56,119 nucleotides of DNA from Zavarzinella formosa DSM 19928 (GTDB lineage: Bacteria > Planctomycetota > Planctomycetia > Gemmatales > Gemmataceae), in contig NZ_JH636439.1 of assembly GCF_000255705.1 (NCBI RefSeq), positions 1,858,478-1,914,596 on the forward strand, given 5' to 3'. A model generated the notes under the pieces. It was given only the letters and a program-made list of their open reading frames with translations. It was not told the origin of the DNA and did not search any database. The position numbers were made by a program, and so were the translations under genes. Positions 28,491 through 37,220 of this stretch are shown here, in pieces; position 1 is the first letter of the stretch, and every line of letters begins with the position of its first letter.

Positions 28491-30593
28491 TCAAATCTCG
28501 CAAATTACGCGAAAGCCGATCGTTTCACTTTTGAATTGCGAGCGATATTTGTTCCGCTTCGCACTTCGGCACAAGTGTCCGCTGTTGTTCCAAGAACCGC
28601 CCCGCAGTGCTTTTTGCTCACCTTTGGACGGCCCGGTCGGGTCCTCCGAATCACGGTTCGGATAGCTTGTCTCTCCGTACCAATCCGAACACCATTCCCA
28701 GACATTGCCGTGCATGTCGAACAACCCCCACGGGTTGGCTTCAAATTGGCCCACTTTGGCGGTGAGTTCCACCGTTGTTCCGGGGCGGCAACCGCCATAC
28801 GGCCGACGACCATCGAAATGGGCCATCGTGAAAGATAGCCGGTCGCCATATGAAAAGGCTGACAAGGTTCCCGCCCGACAGGCGTATTCCCATTCTGCCT
28901 CCGTCGGCAGGCGATATTGCCGTCCGGCGGCGACTTCCCGCGGCAGCGCCGAAAGCCGACGGCAAAACTCCATCGCGTCCTCCCAACTCACCTGTTCGAC
29001 CGGATGGCTCGGCCCGCCTCCCTGACGCTTGCCAAAAGCTGACGGGTTCTCGCCCATCACTCGCTCGTATTCGGCTTGTGTGACCGGATAGATGCCAAAG
29101 TGAAAGGGTTTGGTAATCGTCACCCGATGACGCGGCCCCTCGTCGTCCGTTCGGGTGTCTTCGTCATCCGGCGATCCCATCAAAAATTTGCCGACGGGGA
29201 TGAGCGTGAACGACATGCCGACCGTGTTCGACAGCCGTTCCGAAAGAACTTTCACTACCTCGACCTTCGGAGCCGACTTGAGGATGGGAACCGGCTTGGG
29301 TTCTTCCAACAGCTTTTCAAGCCGATCAGCCAACTCAGCCGCATCGGCGGGCCGGTCGTTTGGATCTTCCTCCAGACATGAACCAAGAAGATCAATGAGG
29401 TCACGAGAAAGCCCCAAATCGACCATCCGATTCGTCCAGCGGGTGCCGCTCGGGCGACCGGCCGTGATGTTGCAGGCGAGCATCTGATACCAGATCACCC
29501 CAAGGGCGTGGACATCATCCCGAGGGTCCGGGGCCGAGCCGCGCATCTGCTGCGGCGAAGCATAAAGCGGCGTGTGCGAGCCGCGCATGGCCGTGACCAG
29601 AAAATCTCCGGTGGAGGTGCCTGCCCGTGATTTGGCTATCATGTTCCCGGCGGCCAGACCGCCGATGCCGAAGTCCGCGATTCTCAGTTGCTCGGCGCCA
29701 TCGGCCGCCCGGTTGACAAGGATGTTGGCGGGCTTCAAATCCCGATGCACCACCGGCGGAGAAAGACGATGGGCGAAGCCGACTGTCTTCGCCAACTCCA
29801 ATACCAACCGAGTGGCGCGGCTCGTCCGATCTTTGGAACCCGGTGAGCGCGTCCAATGAGAGATGATCGTGGTGAGGTCGCCCCCTTCTACGTACTCGTA
29901 TTCAAGGCATGGCGGGTCGGCCGAGAGATACGTGTGCAACAAGGTGACAATACCAGCGTGCTTGCCGTTTCGCATCACTTGGTTCAACACGGCCGCCTCA
30001 TGGCGCAGCAGACGATCCTTGGAAGATGGGTCGATGCAAAACTTCAGGGCCACCGGGGGAACACCGTCGAAAAACGGGTTTTTTGCTTTCCAAACTTCGC
30101 CGAATCCGCCGCAACCAAGGAGTTCCACCAGTTCCCAGTCGATGCCCGCCAGCGGCCGGTCCCCCGGCTTGAACTTCGGCAACCGGGATGGCAACACAGA
30201 AAGCAACACATCCGGGCCGTCGATCACAAAATCCGCAGGCGGGTTTCGCCCGGTCGGATCGGCCGGGCTTTTCAGCGATTGTCGGAGCGAGATCGGGATT
30301 TGGGTGAGGTATTGTTCCAACTCAAGCTGAATTTCCAAAGGGCGATCCGGGGCGATTTCTTGAATCACCTTGCGAACCTCGTCCCGGATCTCGGCGGCGG
30401 CCATGCGAACGATGGCCTGTACTTCCTCATGCTGTTGCTTCTCGTTGCGGTCGGCCCGCCAGCCTTCCCAAGCGTTTTGAGCAATGGCCGGGAGAGCGCC
30501 AACCAGAACATCCCCCATGAAGCCGCCCCCGGCGACATTCAATGCCGCCTTGCCGACTGCTTTCAGGATGCCGAACGCGACTCGCATCGCCAT
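28491..30593 (-). CDS. Ser/Thr protein kinase fused to formylglycine-generating-enzyme (SUMF1) domain
   Basis: This 700-aa protein has a hydrophobic/coiled N-terminus (1-110), a Hanks-type kinase (~152-425) with GCGGFGEVWKAK, catalytic loop VHRDLKPANILV, and DFGIGG in place of DFG-x-A, and a C-terminal FGE-sulfatase domain (~465-700): EQVSWEDAMEFCRRLSALP, YRLPTEAEWEYACRAGT, WEWCSDWYGE and RGGSWNNSG. Catalytic cysteines of true FGE are not evident, so the domain is more likely a ligand-binding module. Such fusions are common in planctomycetes. Confidence 0.92.
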   Translation of the reverse strand: MAMRVAFGILKAVGKAALNVAGGGFMGDVLVGALPAIAQNAWEGWRADRNEKQQHEEVQAIVRMAAAEIRDEVRKVIQEIAPDRPLEIQLELEQYLTQIPISLRQSLKSPADPTGRNPPADFVIDGPDVLLSVLPSRLPKFKPGDRPLAGIDWELVELLGCGGFGEVWKAKNPFFDGVPPVALKFCIDPSSKDRLLRHEAAVLNQVMRNGKHAGIVTLLHTYLSADPPCLEYEYVEGGDLTTIISHWTRSPGSKDRTSRATRLVLELAKTVGFAHRLSPPVVHRDLKPANILVNRAADGAEQLRIADFGIGGLAAGNMIAKSRAGTSTGDFLVTAMRGSHTPLYASPQQMRGSAPDPRDDVHALGVIWYQMLACNITAGRPSGTRWTNRMVDLGLSRDLIDLLGSCLEEDPNDRPADAAELADRLEKLLEEPKPVPILKSAPKVEVVKVLSERLSNTVGMSFTLIPVGKFLMGSPDDEDTRTDDEGPRHRVTITKPFHFGIYPVTQAEYERVMGENPSAFGKRQGGGPSHPVEQVSWEDAMEFCRRLSALPREVAAGRQYRLPTEAEWEYACRAGTLSAFSYGDRLSFTMAHFDGRRPYGGCRPGTTVELTAKVGQFEANPWGLFDMHGNVWEWCSDWYGETSYPNRDSEDPTGPSKGEQKALRGGSWNNSGHLCRSAKRNKYRSQFKSETIGFRVICEI

Positions 30594-30662
30594 GACATGC
30601 CCCCGACCAAACTGATTATCGTGTTGAAAAGGATGTTACCACATGCCAGCCGGGTTCACAGG

Positions 30663-31853
30663 TCAGTGAGGAAGGATGCCCAGTTCCCGGCCCACGGTTT
30701 GGAAAGCGTTGATCGCCTGGTCAATCTGCGGGACCGTATGAGCCGCCGATACCTGCAACCGGATGCGAGCCTGCCCCTGCGGAACCACCGGATAACTGAA
30801 GCCGATCACATACACGCCGTGGCCAAGCAATTTATCAGCCATCGCCGAAGCCAGCGACGCATCGCCAAGCATCACAGGAAGAATCGGCGTCGGCCCTTGT
30901 TTGACGGTGAAACCGGCCCCCTCCAGACCGGCGCGCATACGCTTGGTGTTGTCTTTCAAGCGAGTTCGCAAATCCCCGGAGCGGGCAATCACTTCCAATG
31001 CCTTCATCGCCGCCGTAACCAGCGAGGGGGGCACGGAATTCGAGAACAGGTAAGGCCGGGATCGGTTCTTCAACCAGTCGATCACTTGCTTCTTGCCAGT
31101 GGTGAAACCGCCCGAAGCCCCGCCGGCTGTTTTGCCGAGGGTGCTGGTGATGATGTCGATCCGGTCAAGAACGCCCAATTCCTCGGCCGCCCCCCGCCCC
31201 CCTGCCCCGAGATGGCCGGTGCCGTGGCAATCATCAATGGCCACCAAAGCGTCGTATTCATCGGCCAAATCGCAAATCGCTGGAAGTTTCGCCAGGTCGC
31301 CGTCCATGCTGAAGACGCTGTCGGTGAAGATCATACGGAACCGGCAGCCTTTTGCTTCCTCCAGTTTCGCCTTCAAATCCGCGAGGTCATTGTGCTTGTA
31401 GCGGAAGCGCTTCGCCTTGCAGAGTCGCACGCCGTCAATGATGCTGGCGTGGTTCAACTCGTCGCTCAGGATGGCATCTTCCTCGCCGAGCAACGGCTCG
31501 AACAACCCGCCGTTGGCATCGAAACAGGAGATGTACAATATCGCGTCTTCCTTGCCGAAGAAGGTGGCGATCTGATGTTCCAATTGTTGATGCAGAGTCT
31601 GAGTTCCGCAAATGAATCGCACGGACGAGAGGCCAAAGCCCCATTTGTCCAGCCCTTCACGGGCCGCCCGCACCACCTCGGGGTGATTGGCGAGGCCGAG
31701 ATAATTGTTCGCGCAGAAATTGATGACTTCCCGGCCGTTGACCGTGATCGCCGCCCCTTGGGGGGACTCGATCAGCCGCTCTTTCTTGTAAAGGCCGGTG
31801 GTTTTCAATTTTTCAATTTCGGTCGTCAAATGGGAGTAGAGGCTCTTGCTCAT
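30663..31853 (-). CDS. kbl: Glycine C-acetyltransferase (2-amino-3-ketobutyrate CoA ligase)
   Basis: This 396-aa protein is the usual length. It belongs to the alpha-oxoamine synthase group: [50 protein letters not shown], and the PLP-binding Lys241 in [14 protein letters not shown]. It links 2-amino-3-oxobutyrate and CoA to glycine and acetyl-CoA in threonine breakdown. Threonine dehydrogenase is not adjacent. The 'CFDANGG' and 'SVFSMDGD' phrases favour Kbl over KAS/BioF. Confidence 0.93.
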   Translation of the reverse strand: MSKSLYSHLTTEIEKLKTTGLYKKERLIESPQGAAITVNGREVINFCANNYLGLANHPEVVRAAREGLDKWGFGLSSVRFICGTQTLHQQLEHQIATFFGKEDAILYISCFDANGGLFEPLLGEEDAILSDELNHASIIDGVRLCKAKRFRYKHNDLADLKAKLEEAKGCRFRMIFTDSVFSMDGDLAKLPAICDLADEYDALVAIDDCHGTGHLGAGGRGAAEELGVLDRIDIITSTLGKTAGGASGGFTTGKKQVIDWLKNRSRPYLFSNSVPPSLVTAAMKALEVIARSGDLRTRLKDNTKRMRAGLEGAGFTVKQGPTPILPVMLGDASLASAMADKLLGHGVYVIGFSYPVVPQGQARIRLQVSAAHTVPQIDQAINAFQTVGRELGILPH

Positions 31854-31908
31854 GGCTCTCGGATCCGTTCAAGGAGGCGTTGGGATAAATCTATCGGAAG
31901 CCCCGCCG

Positions 31909-32748
31909 ATGCGGCATGGAAAAGCGGTTGTAAGCGATATGGTTGAGAGCCGCACACGGCCGGTTTTCAAGAGGCTTCGTACAATCAGGGCAAACCTTCT
32001 CCCGCGGAATGAGGCTCCCGTGCTTGCGGTGATCTTCGGGCTGTTATTCGTCGGTCTGGTGGTGGTGTTGTGGGCGGGTTCGGTTTATTTACAGGGATGG
32101 CTCTACAGCGATGTGGCGAGCAAAATGCCGCTTCGGGCCCTTGCCGGGGCGTTGATCATCGCCGGATTTCTCACGGGTTGGTGCATGATTTACAAGGGCG
32201 ATCCCGGCCGGTTCGACACATTGGTGAACTTTAGCCGGGAGAAGACCGAAGGGGTTTATCACGAAATTGATTCGGTTCGCCGGGTTGGCAAGGAAGAAAA
32301 GAAACCGGTGAAGTATGTCCGCAATCCGGGGGGACGGGGAGCCACCACGGAATTCCTCACCACGGACGGCCAAAAGCCGTGGACGCGGTCAGATTCGGAT
32401 GGAATGGTTGTCGCCATTTTGGTGAAGGAGAAGGATCAACCCGAACCCACCCGGTTCAACGCCAAGCTTGATCCCGGAGACAAATTCCCGGTGAACGGGC
32501 TTCGCTACGTGCAACCCAACACCAACCGGTACATGGACGAAGCCTCGCTGGGGACGATTTATCGGGTGCGGTCGTGGTCGATCATCGGCAATTTGTTTGC
32601 CAATTTCCTGCATTTGGCCATCTGGTGCGCGGTCTTGTGTTTCATCATGCGATTCGAGTTCGGCAACGCCGTCGCCTTCGGATTGGTGTTGTGGGCGATC
32701 ACCATGTTCGTCGTTCAACCGGCGTTGTTTGGCTTCATCACCAAATGA
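31909..32748 (+). CDS. Multi-pass membrane protein of unknown function
   Basis: This ~279-aa protein (start could also be the ATG at 31939) has four hydrophobic segments: VLAVIFGLLFVGLVVVLWAG, 'ALAGALIIAGFLTGWCMIY', FLHLAIWCAVLCFIM and LVLWAITMFVVQPALFGF. Between the second and third lies a ~120-residue soluble domain. Not recognised. It is convergent with the VWA gene (11 bp gap). Confidence 0.75.
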   Translation: MRHGKAVVSDMVESRTRPVFKRLRTIRANLLPRNEAPVLAVIFGLLFVGLVVVLWAGSVYLQGWLYSDVASKMPLRALAGALIIAGFLTGWCMIYKGDPGRFDTLVNFSREKTEGVYHEIDSVRRVGKEEKKPVKYVRNPGGRGATTEFLTTDGQKPWTRSDSDGMVVAILVKEKDQPEPTRFNAKLDPGDKFPVNGLRYVQPNTNRYMDEASLGTIYRVRSWSIIGNLFANFLHLAIWCAVLCFIMRFEFGNAVAFGLVLWAITMFVVQPALFGFITK

Positions 32749-32759
32749 GTTTTTTTTGA

Positions 32760-33848
32760 TCAGACGGCCGAATCTGTCGAAGTGCGGTCCCAGTCCTCCA
32801 CTTCATAGAGGAACTTGGTCGAACCCATCAGCTTGCGGTTCACACTGGTGGATTGCACAAAAACCATGTATTTGTCGAGGTCGGTCGGCTTGATCCGGGC
32901 GGTCTCGCCAACGGGCAGCCCGAGCATTTCGCGGGCCTGATCGCCGGAGAAAAAGTCCCCGCTATCCCGGCTCATGAGGATGATTTCTTTCGCCCCTTGG
33001 ATCGTTTCGGTCTTGGTGAACTCGTAAAAACCACGACCTTTCTTGAAGGCCAGCCCGTTGTCCTCCACGAATTGCTTGATCGGGATTTCGTGATCCACTT
33101 CCAACACTTGGAACCGTCCAGGCGGCACGGCCCGGAGATCGGTCGGGGCCATCGCGGTCTTCGGGGCGCGTTTCAACATGGTGTTGAAAATCTTGTTCAG
33201 CCCCCGGTTCATCCGGCCCTGCTTCACCACTTCCTGTTCGTAATTCTGAAGCTGCTCGTCCGAAGATTGCTTGTAACAAACAGCCAGCACCATGTCCGTG
33301 ACGAAAGAAAATTGATCGAGCGGAACGTGATAGCCCCCCGATTTCTCGGCGCACTCTTTGTAGAACTGGGAGGCATAGCCACGATTAAGCGCCTGCACGG
33401 CATAGACAGGCACGCCCATCGCCCCAAGGGCCTTGGCTTCCTTGCGCCAGTCGAGTTTGCCGGGGTTCTTGGCAGGGGGATGCGGAACGTCGTCTCCGAT
33501 CATCACAAACGCTTTGGTGGCGGCCGGTTCCCATTCCATTGACTGCACTTCATGCAGCACTAATTCGTAACACTCCGGGGCATCCCCGCCGCCGGTGGCC
33601 TCGACGGTTTCCACAAACTTGCAAATCTTGTCCGCATTGTGTGTCAGGGGAAGTTGCTTGGTGACATACGACGATTTTTGATCGCAATAGTCGCCGTGGG
33701 CGATGATGCCGATACGGATTCCCGGAATCTCTTCACAAAGTCGGGTAACGGTGCTTTTGATCTTTCGCCGTACTTGCGTCAGACAGGGATACATGCTCCC
33801 CGTGGTGTCGAAACTGAACACGACATCAATGGATTGTGTCTCGGCCAT
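32760..33848 (-). CDS. von Willebrand factor A domain protein
   Basis: This 362-aa protein has an N-terminal VWA domain with an intact metal site: VVFSFDTTGSMYPCL (DxTGSM), then 'ATGGGDAPECYE' and FVMIGDDVPH. The C-terminal 150 residues ('RAVPPGRFQVLEV...' to the end) form a separate unrecognised domain. It is not secreted. The ATG at 33848 is chosen over an upstream TTG. Similar cytosolic VWA proteins act as scaffolds. Confidence 0.85.
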   Translation of the reverse strand: MAETQSIDVVFSFDTTGSMYPCLTQVRRKIKSTVTRLCEEIPGIRIGIIAHGDYCDQKSSYVTKQLPLTHNADKICKFVETVEATGGGDAPECYELVLHEVQSMEWEPAATKAFVMIGDDVPHPPAKNPGKLDWRKEAKALGAMGVPVYAVQALNRGYASQFYKECAEKSGGYHVPLDQFSFVTDMVLAVCYKQSSDEQLQNYEQEVVKQGRMNRGLNKIFNTMLKRAPKTAMAPTDLRAVPPGRFQVLEVDHEIPIKQFVEDNGLAFKKGRGFYEFTKTETIQGAKEIILMSRDSGDFFSGDQAREMLGLPVGETARIKPTDLDKYMVFVQSTSVNRKLMGSTKFLYEVEDWDRTSTDSAV

Positions 33849-34087
33849 GACCAAACTCTCAATGTTGGTGAATCAGATGGTGATGGAATCATGCCTTGCG
33901 AATGACGGGATTCCTAGCTCAGTAGGGATTGGGGAAAGCGTAACATCGCCGTTGGACGAAGGAAAGCGAGAAGTTTTTGATACCCGCAAATTTCACCCGG
34001 CCTTTCCTTGACGACTGAGAACGGGGTACAATCTATTTCCACCAGCATCAGAATTGTGAATTCGAGGGGAGCCACGCCATCGCCGCC

Positions 34088-35380
34088 ATGTTCGATCAGA
34101 CTCGGGAAGGAATGTCCGTCCGCCAGGAAAAGGCGATTCTCGTTTCGATGTCCACCCCCGACCGGCCCTGGCTCTCGGAAACCGATCCCTGCGACGAGAT
34201 TCGCGGCCTCGCCGAAACGGCCGGGGCGAAGATCGTCGGAATGGTGCTTCAGAAACGCCGGGACATCATCTCCGGCACCTATGTCGGCAAAGGGAAGGTC
34301 GAGGAACTCACCGAGAAGGTCCAGGCGACCGATGCGGATGTCGTCGTCTTCGACAACGACCTCAGCCCGGCTCAGGTTCGTAATCTCGAAAAAGCCACCG
34401 GCGTGAAGGTGCTGGACCGCAGCGAGTTGATTCTGGACATTTTCGCCACTCGCGCCCGGACACCGGAAGCCCGGTTGCAGGTGGAGTTGGCCCAATTGGA
34501 ATATTCGCTCCCGCGCCTGAAGCAGATGTGGACCCACTTGTCCCGTTACTCCGGCGGCATCGGCACCCGCGGCCCCGGCGAAACCCAGCTTGAAGAAGAC
34601 CGCCGGTTGGTCGGCGGTAAAATCCGCGATTTGAAGGAAAAACTCGTCCAAGTGCAGGCCCGCAAGGAGCGCGAAGTCAAGAGCCGGGCCGAGGAACACA
34701 CCGTCTCGCTGGTGGGATACACCAACGCCGGGAAAAGTCGGCTGATGAACCGGCTGACACATTCGGATGTGTACGTCGAGGACAAGCTCTTTAGCACGCT
34801 CGACACCCGCACCCGGCAATGGGTCATCAAAGACTTCGGCAAGGTGTTGCTGAGTGACACCGTTGGGTTCATCCGCGAGTTGCCTCACCATCTTGTGGCT
34901 TCGTTCAAAGCCACGCTGGAGGAAGCCCGGCAGGCTCGGTTGCTCTTGCACGTCGTGGACGCCAGCAATCCGCACGCCGAGGAGCAAATCAAAGCGGTTA
35001 ATGCCGTTCTTGAGGAGTTAGAGTGTTCCAGCAAACCGACCCTGTTGGTGCTGAACAAGATCGACAAGATCGAAGATCGCTCCAACCTGCACATTCTAAT
35101 GGCCCTGCACCCGAAGGCGGTCGCCATCAGCGGTTCCACCGGCGAGGGGATTGATCAACTCCTCGAAGCGGTAGTGATCGCCCTGACCAAAGACTTTGTC
35201 GAAGTGATCGTAACGGCCGACGCCGCCAATGGGAAAGTGCAATCGTACATGGCCGCCCACGCGGAGGTTTACCGGCAGGAATACAAGGACCAACAGGTGG
35301 AAATCCGCGGCCGGATTCCTCGCTATCTGATCCGGCACGTCGAGGCCGACGGCGGCATCATTCGCCCGCTGGATCATTGA
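34088..35380 (+). CDS. hflX: Ribosome-associated GTPase HflX
   Basis: This 430-aa protein has the HflX layout: a glycine-rich linker YSGGIGTRGPGETQLEEDRR after an N-terminal ND1 domain, then G1 VGYTNAGKS (~212), G3 DTVGFI and G4 LNKID. HflX splits stalled ribosomes. A GAGGGGAG purine run lies upstream of the ATG. Confidence 0.95.
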   Translation: MFDQTREGMSVRQEKAILVSMSTPDRPWLSETDPCDEIRGLAETAGAKIVGMVLQKRRDIISGTYVGKGKVEELTEKVQATDADVVVFDNDLSPAQVRNLEKATGVKVLDRSELILDIFATRARTPEARLQVELAQLEYSLPRLKQMWTHLSRYSGGIGTRGPGETQLEEDRRLVGGKIRDLKEKLVQVQARKEREVKSRAEEHTVSLVGYTNAGKSRLMNRLTHSDVYVEDKLFSTLDTRTRQWVIKDFGKVLLSDTVGFIRELPHHLVASFKATLEEARQARLLLHVVDASNPHAEEQIKAVNAVLEELECSSKPTLLVLNKIDKIEDRSNLHILMALHPKAVAISGSTGEGIDQLLEAVVIALTKDFVEVIVTADAANGKVQSYMAAHAEVYRQEYKDQQVEIRGRIPRYLIRHVEADGGIIRPLDH

Positions 35381-35443
35381 GCGGTCTTGCATATCCTTTC
35401 CGACGGGTGTCAATCTCTCAACCGATTCGGAAAGGATGATTCG

Positions 35444-35851
35444 ATGAAACGGCTGATCCCGGCTCTCGTGTTGGTGTTCGCTGGCGTGGCCCTCGCGGAC
35501 GACGCCAAGGGAATCGACGGCAAATGGACCATCGAGAGCGTGACCAAGAACGGCAAGGCCGATGCCAACTGGGCGGGCGGTTCGCGGGAAAACACCGGCG
35601 ACACGTACACAATGGCCAGCAAGGCCGGCAAGTCGTTCACCGGCAAAATGAAGGTGGACGCCGCCAAGAAGACGGTCGATCTGATGCCCTCCGACGGAAC
35701 CTACAAGGGCAAGACCCTGCTCGGCATTTATTCGCTGGAAGGCGACACGCTGAAGATTTGCTTCGCCGAACCGGGCAAGGACCGGCCGGCGAAACTGGAA
35801 AGTGCTGAAGACTCCGGCGTGACGCTGGCGGTGCATAAAAAGGCGAAATAA
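35444..35851 (+). CDS. TIGR03067-family exported protein
   Basis: This 135-aa protein has a signal peptide (MKRLIPALVLVFAGVALADD) and a lipocalin-like 'GKWTIESVTKNGK...' opening with IYSLEGDTLKICFAEPGKDR, the pattern of TIGR03067 proteins found mainly in planctomycetes. Function unknown. AAGGA precedes the ATG. Its stop overlaps the start of a very long inverted repeat. Confidence 0.85.
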   Translation: MKRLIPALVLVFAGVALADDAKGIDGKWTIESVTKNGKADANWAGGSRENTGDTYTMASKAGKSFTGKMKVDAAKKTVDLMPSDGTYKGKTLLGIYSLEGDTLKICFAEPGKDRPAKLESAEDSGVTLAVHKKAK

Positions 35852-35999
35852 GCGAAGAGAATTAACCGCAGAGGGCACAGAGGACACGAGAGAAGAAAAG
35901 ACAGAGAAGAAACTTGGAAAAACATTTTCAAATCTGTCTCTTCTCTGCCTTTTCTTCTCTCGTGTCCTCTGTGCCCTCTGCGGTTAATTCTCTTCGCTT
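35850..35999. terminator. Long inverted repeat (~61-bp stem) between convergent genes
   Basis: The arm starting AAGCGAAGAGAATTAACCGC (35850) pairs with ...GCGGTTAATTCTCTTCGCTT (ending 35999) over about 61 bases with one mismatch, leaving a loop of about 28 nt. It lies exactly between the TIGR03067 gene and the convergent phoH gene, so it should end transcription both ways. The AACCGCAGAGG phrase resembles dispersed bacterial repeats. Confidence 0.85.
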
Positions 36000-36002
36000 T
36001 CC

Positions 36003-36971
36003 TCAAGAACGCGGCGGCATTCTTCGACGAAGCTCGTCATCGTAAGCGTTCACGATTTCTTGCACCAAAGCGTGACGGACGATGTCCTTCGTGTCCAAAT
36101 GCACGATGGACAGTCGGGGGATTCCCTTCAACCGTTGCACCGCATCGATCAAACCGCTCTTGGAAGTTGGCGGCAAGTCGATTTGGGTGGTGTCCCCGGT
36201 GACGATGATCTTAGAGCCCATCCCCATGCGGGTCAGGAACATTTTCATCTGGGACACGGTCGCGTTTTGACCTTCGTCCAAAATAATCACCGCATTGTTC
36301 AACGTCCGGCCGCGCATAAAGGCGAGGGGGACGATTTCCACCACATCGTTTTCCATGTACTTGCGGACCTGCTCGGCATCAATCAAGTCGTTCATGGCGT
36401 CGAACAGCGGCCGCAGGTATGGGTTGATCTTGGCCACCAAGTCACCGGGGAGGAAGCCGAGGCGTTCACCCGCTTCCACGGCCGGCCGAACCAGAACGAT
36501 CTTCTTCACCATCCCCTGCCGCAGCATGGTTACCGCCATGCCGACCGCGAGGAAGGTTTTGCCGGTTCCGGCCGGGCCGATGCACAAGACCACATCGTTT
36601 TCGCGCATGGCCTGAACGTATCTCCCCTGCCCGTCCGTGCGTGGCCGGAGGTATTTACCTCCGTCGAGCATCGTGAGATTTTGCGGGGAAACCCGTTCGG
36701 AACCGGCTCGAATGACTTCGATGATGGTTTTCACGTCCTCGGGGGTCATCTGACCGTTGTTCCGCAAGACTGAGCGAAGTTGTTGGAAAGCGCGCTCGGC
36801 TTGGACGACTCCTTCCTCAGTTCCCTCAATCTGGATGGTGTCCCCTCGAGCGACCACGCGCACGTTGAGGCCATCCCGGATGAGTTTGAGATTTTGGTCG
36901 CGCGTGCCGAACAACAGGATCGCTTCTTCGCGGCTGTCGAGGGTCAGGTTTTTGCTAATCTGATCTGGCAT
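36003..36971 (-). CDS. PhoH-family ATPase/RNA-binding protein
   Basis: This 322-aa protein has an N-terminal KH-like segment and a PhoH domain: VVLCIGPAGTGKTFLAVGMA (Walker A), LVRPAVEAGERLGFLPGDL, 'AVIILDEGQNAT' (Walker B) and IIVTGDTTQIDLP. The ATG at 36971 is preferred; the frame is open to 37019. In many bacteria it neighbours ybeY/ybeZ, not seen here. Confidence 0.9.
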   Translation of the reverse strand: MPDQISKNLTLDSREEAILLFGTRDQNLKLIRDGLNVRVVARGDTIQIEGTEEGVVQAERAFQQLRSVLRNNGQMTPEDVKTIIEVIRAGSERVSPQNLTMLDGGKYLRPRTDGQGRYVQAMRENDVVLCIGPAGTGKTFLAVGMAVTMLRQGMVKKIVLVRPAVEAGERLGFLPGDLVAKINPYLRPLFDAMNDLIDAEQVRKYMENDVVEIVPLAFMRGRTLNNAVIILDEGQNATVSQMKMFLTRMGMGSKIIVTGDTTQIDLPPTSKSGLIDAVQRLKGIPRLSIVHLDTKDIVRHALVQEIVNAYDDELRRRMPPRS

Positions 36972-37220
36972 TCCGTGATACCGTCCCGAAGAAACTGGCG
37001 TCAATGGGCAGATGGACAACGCCGAACAGGAAAAGTTCTCTCAAAAATCTTATCGGATTGTCCAATTGGGCAAAATGACGAATCTTCCATCTTCGGACAA
37101 GTTACCGGCGGATTGGTGGCGGGTAAGCCTCCCGGAAAATACATTGCCCATGTGACACCCGGCGAGGAATGGCCGGGTATATCCTGCGATTGACGGGATA
37201 TTTTCTCCCAGGGAGTTGAA

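Noticed and set aside
29856-31946. 696-aa plus-strand ORF opposite the kinase and kbl
   Set aside because: It spans two well-identified minus-strand genes and their gap; long antisense frames are common in GC-rich DNA.
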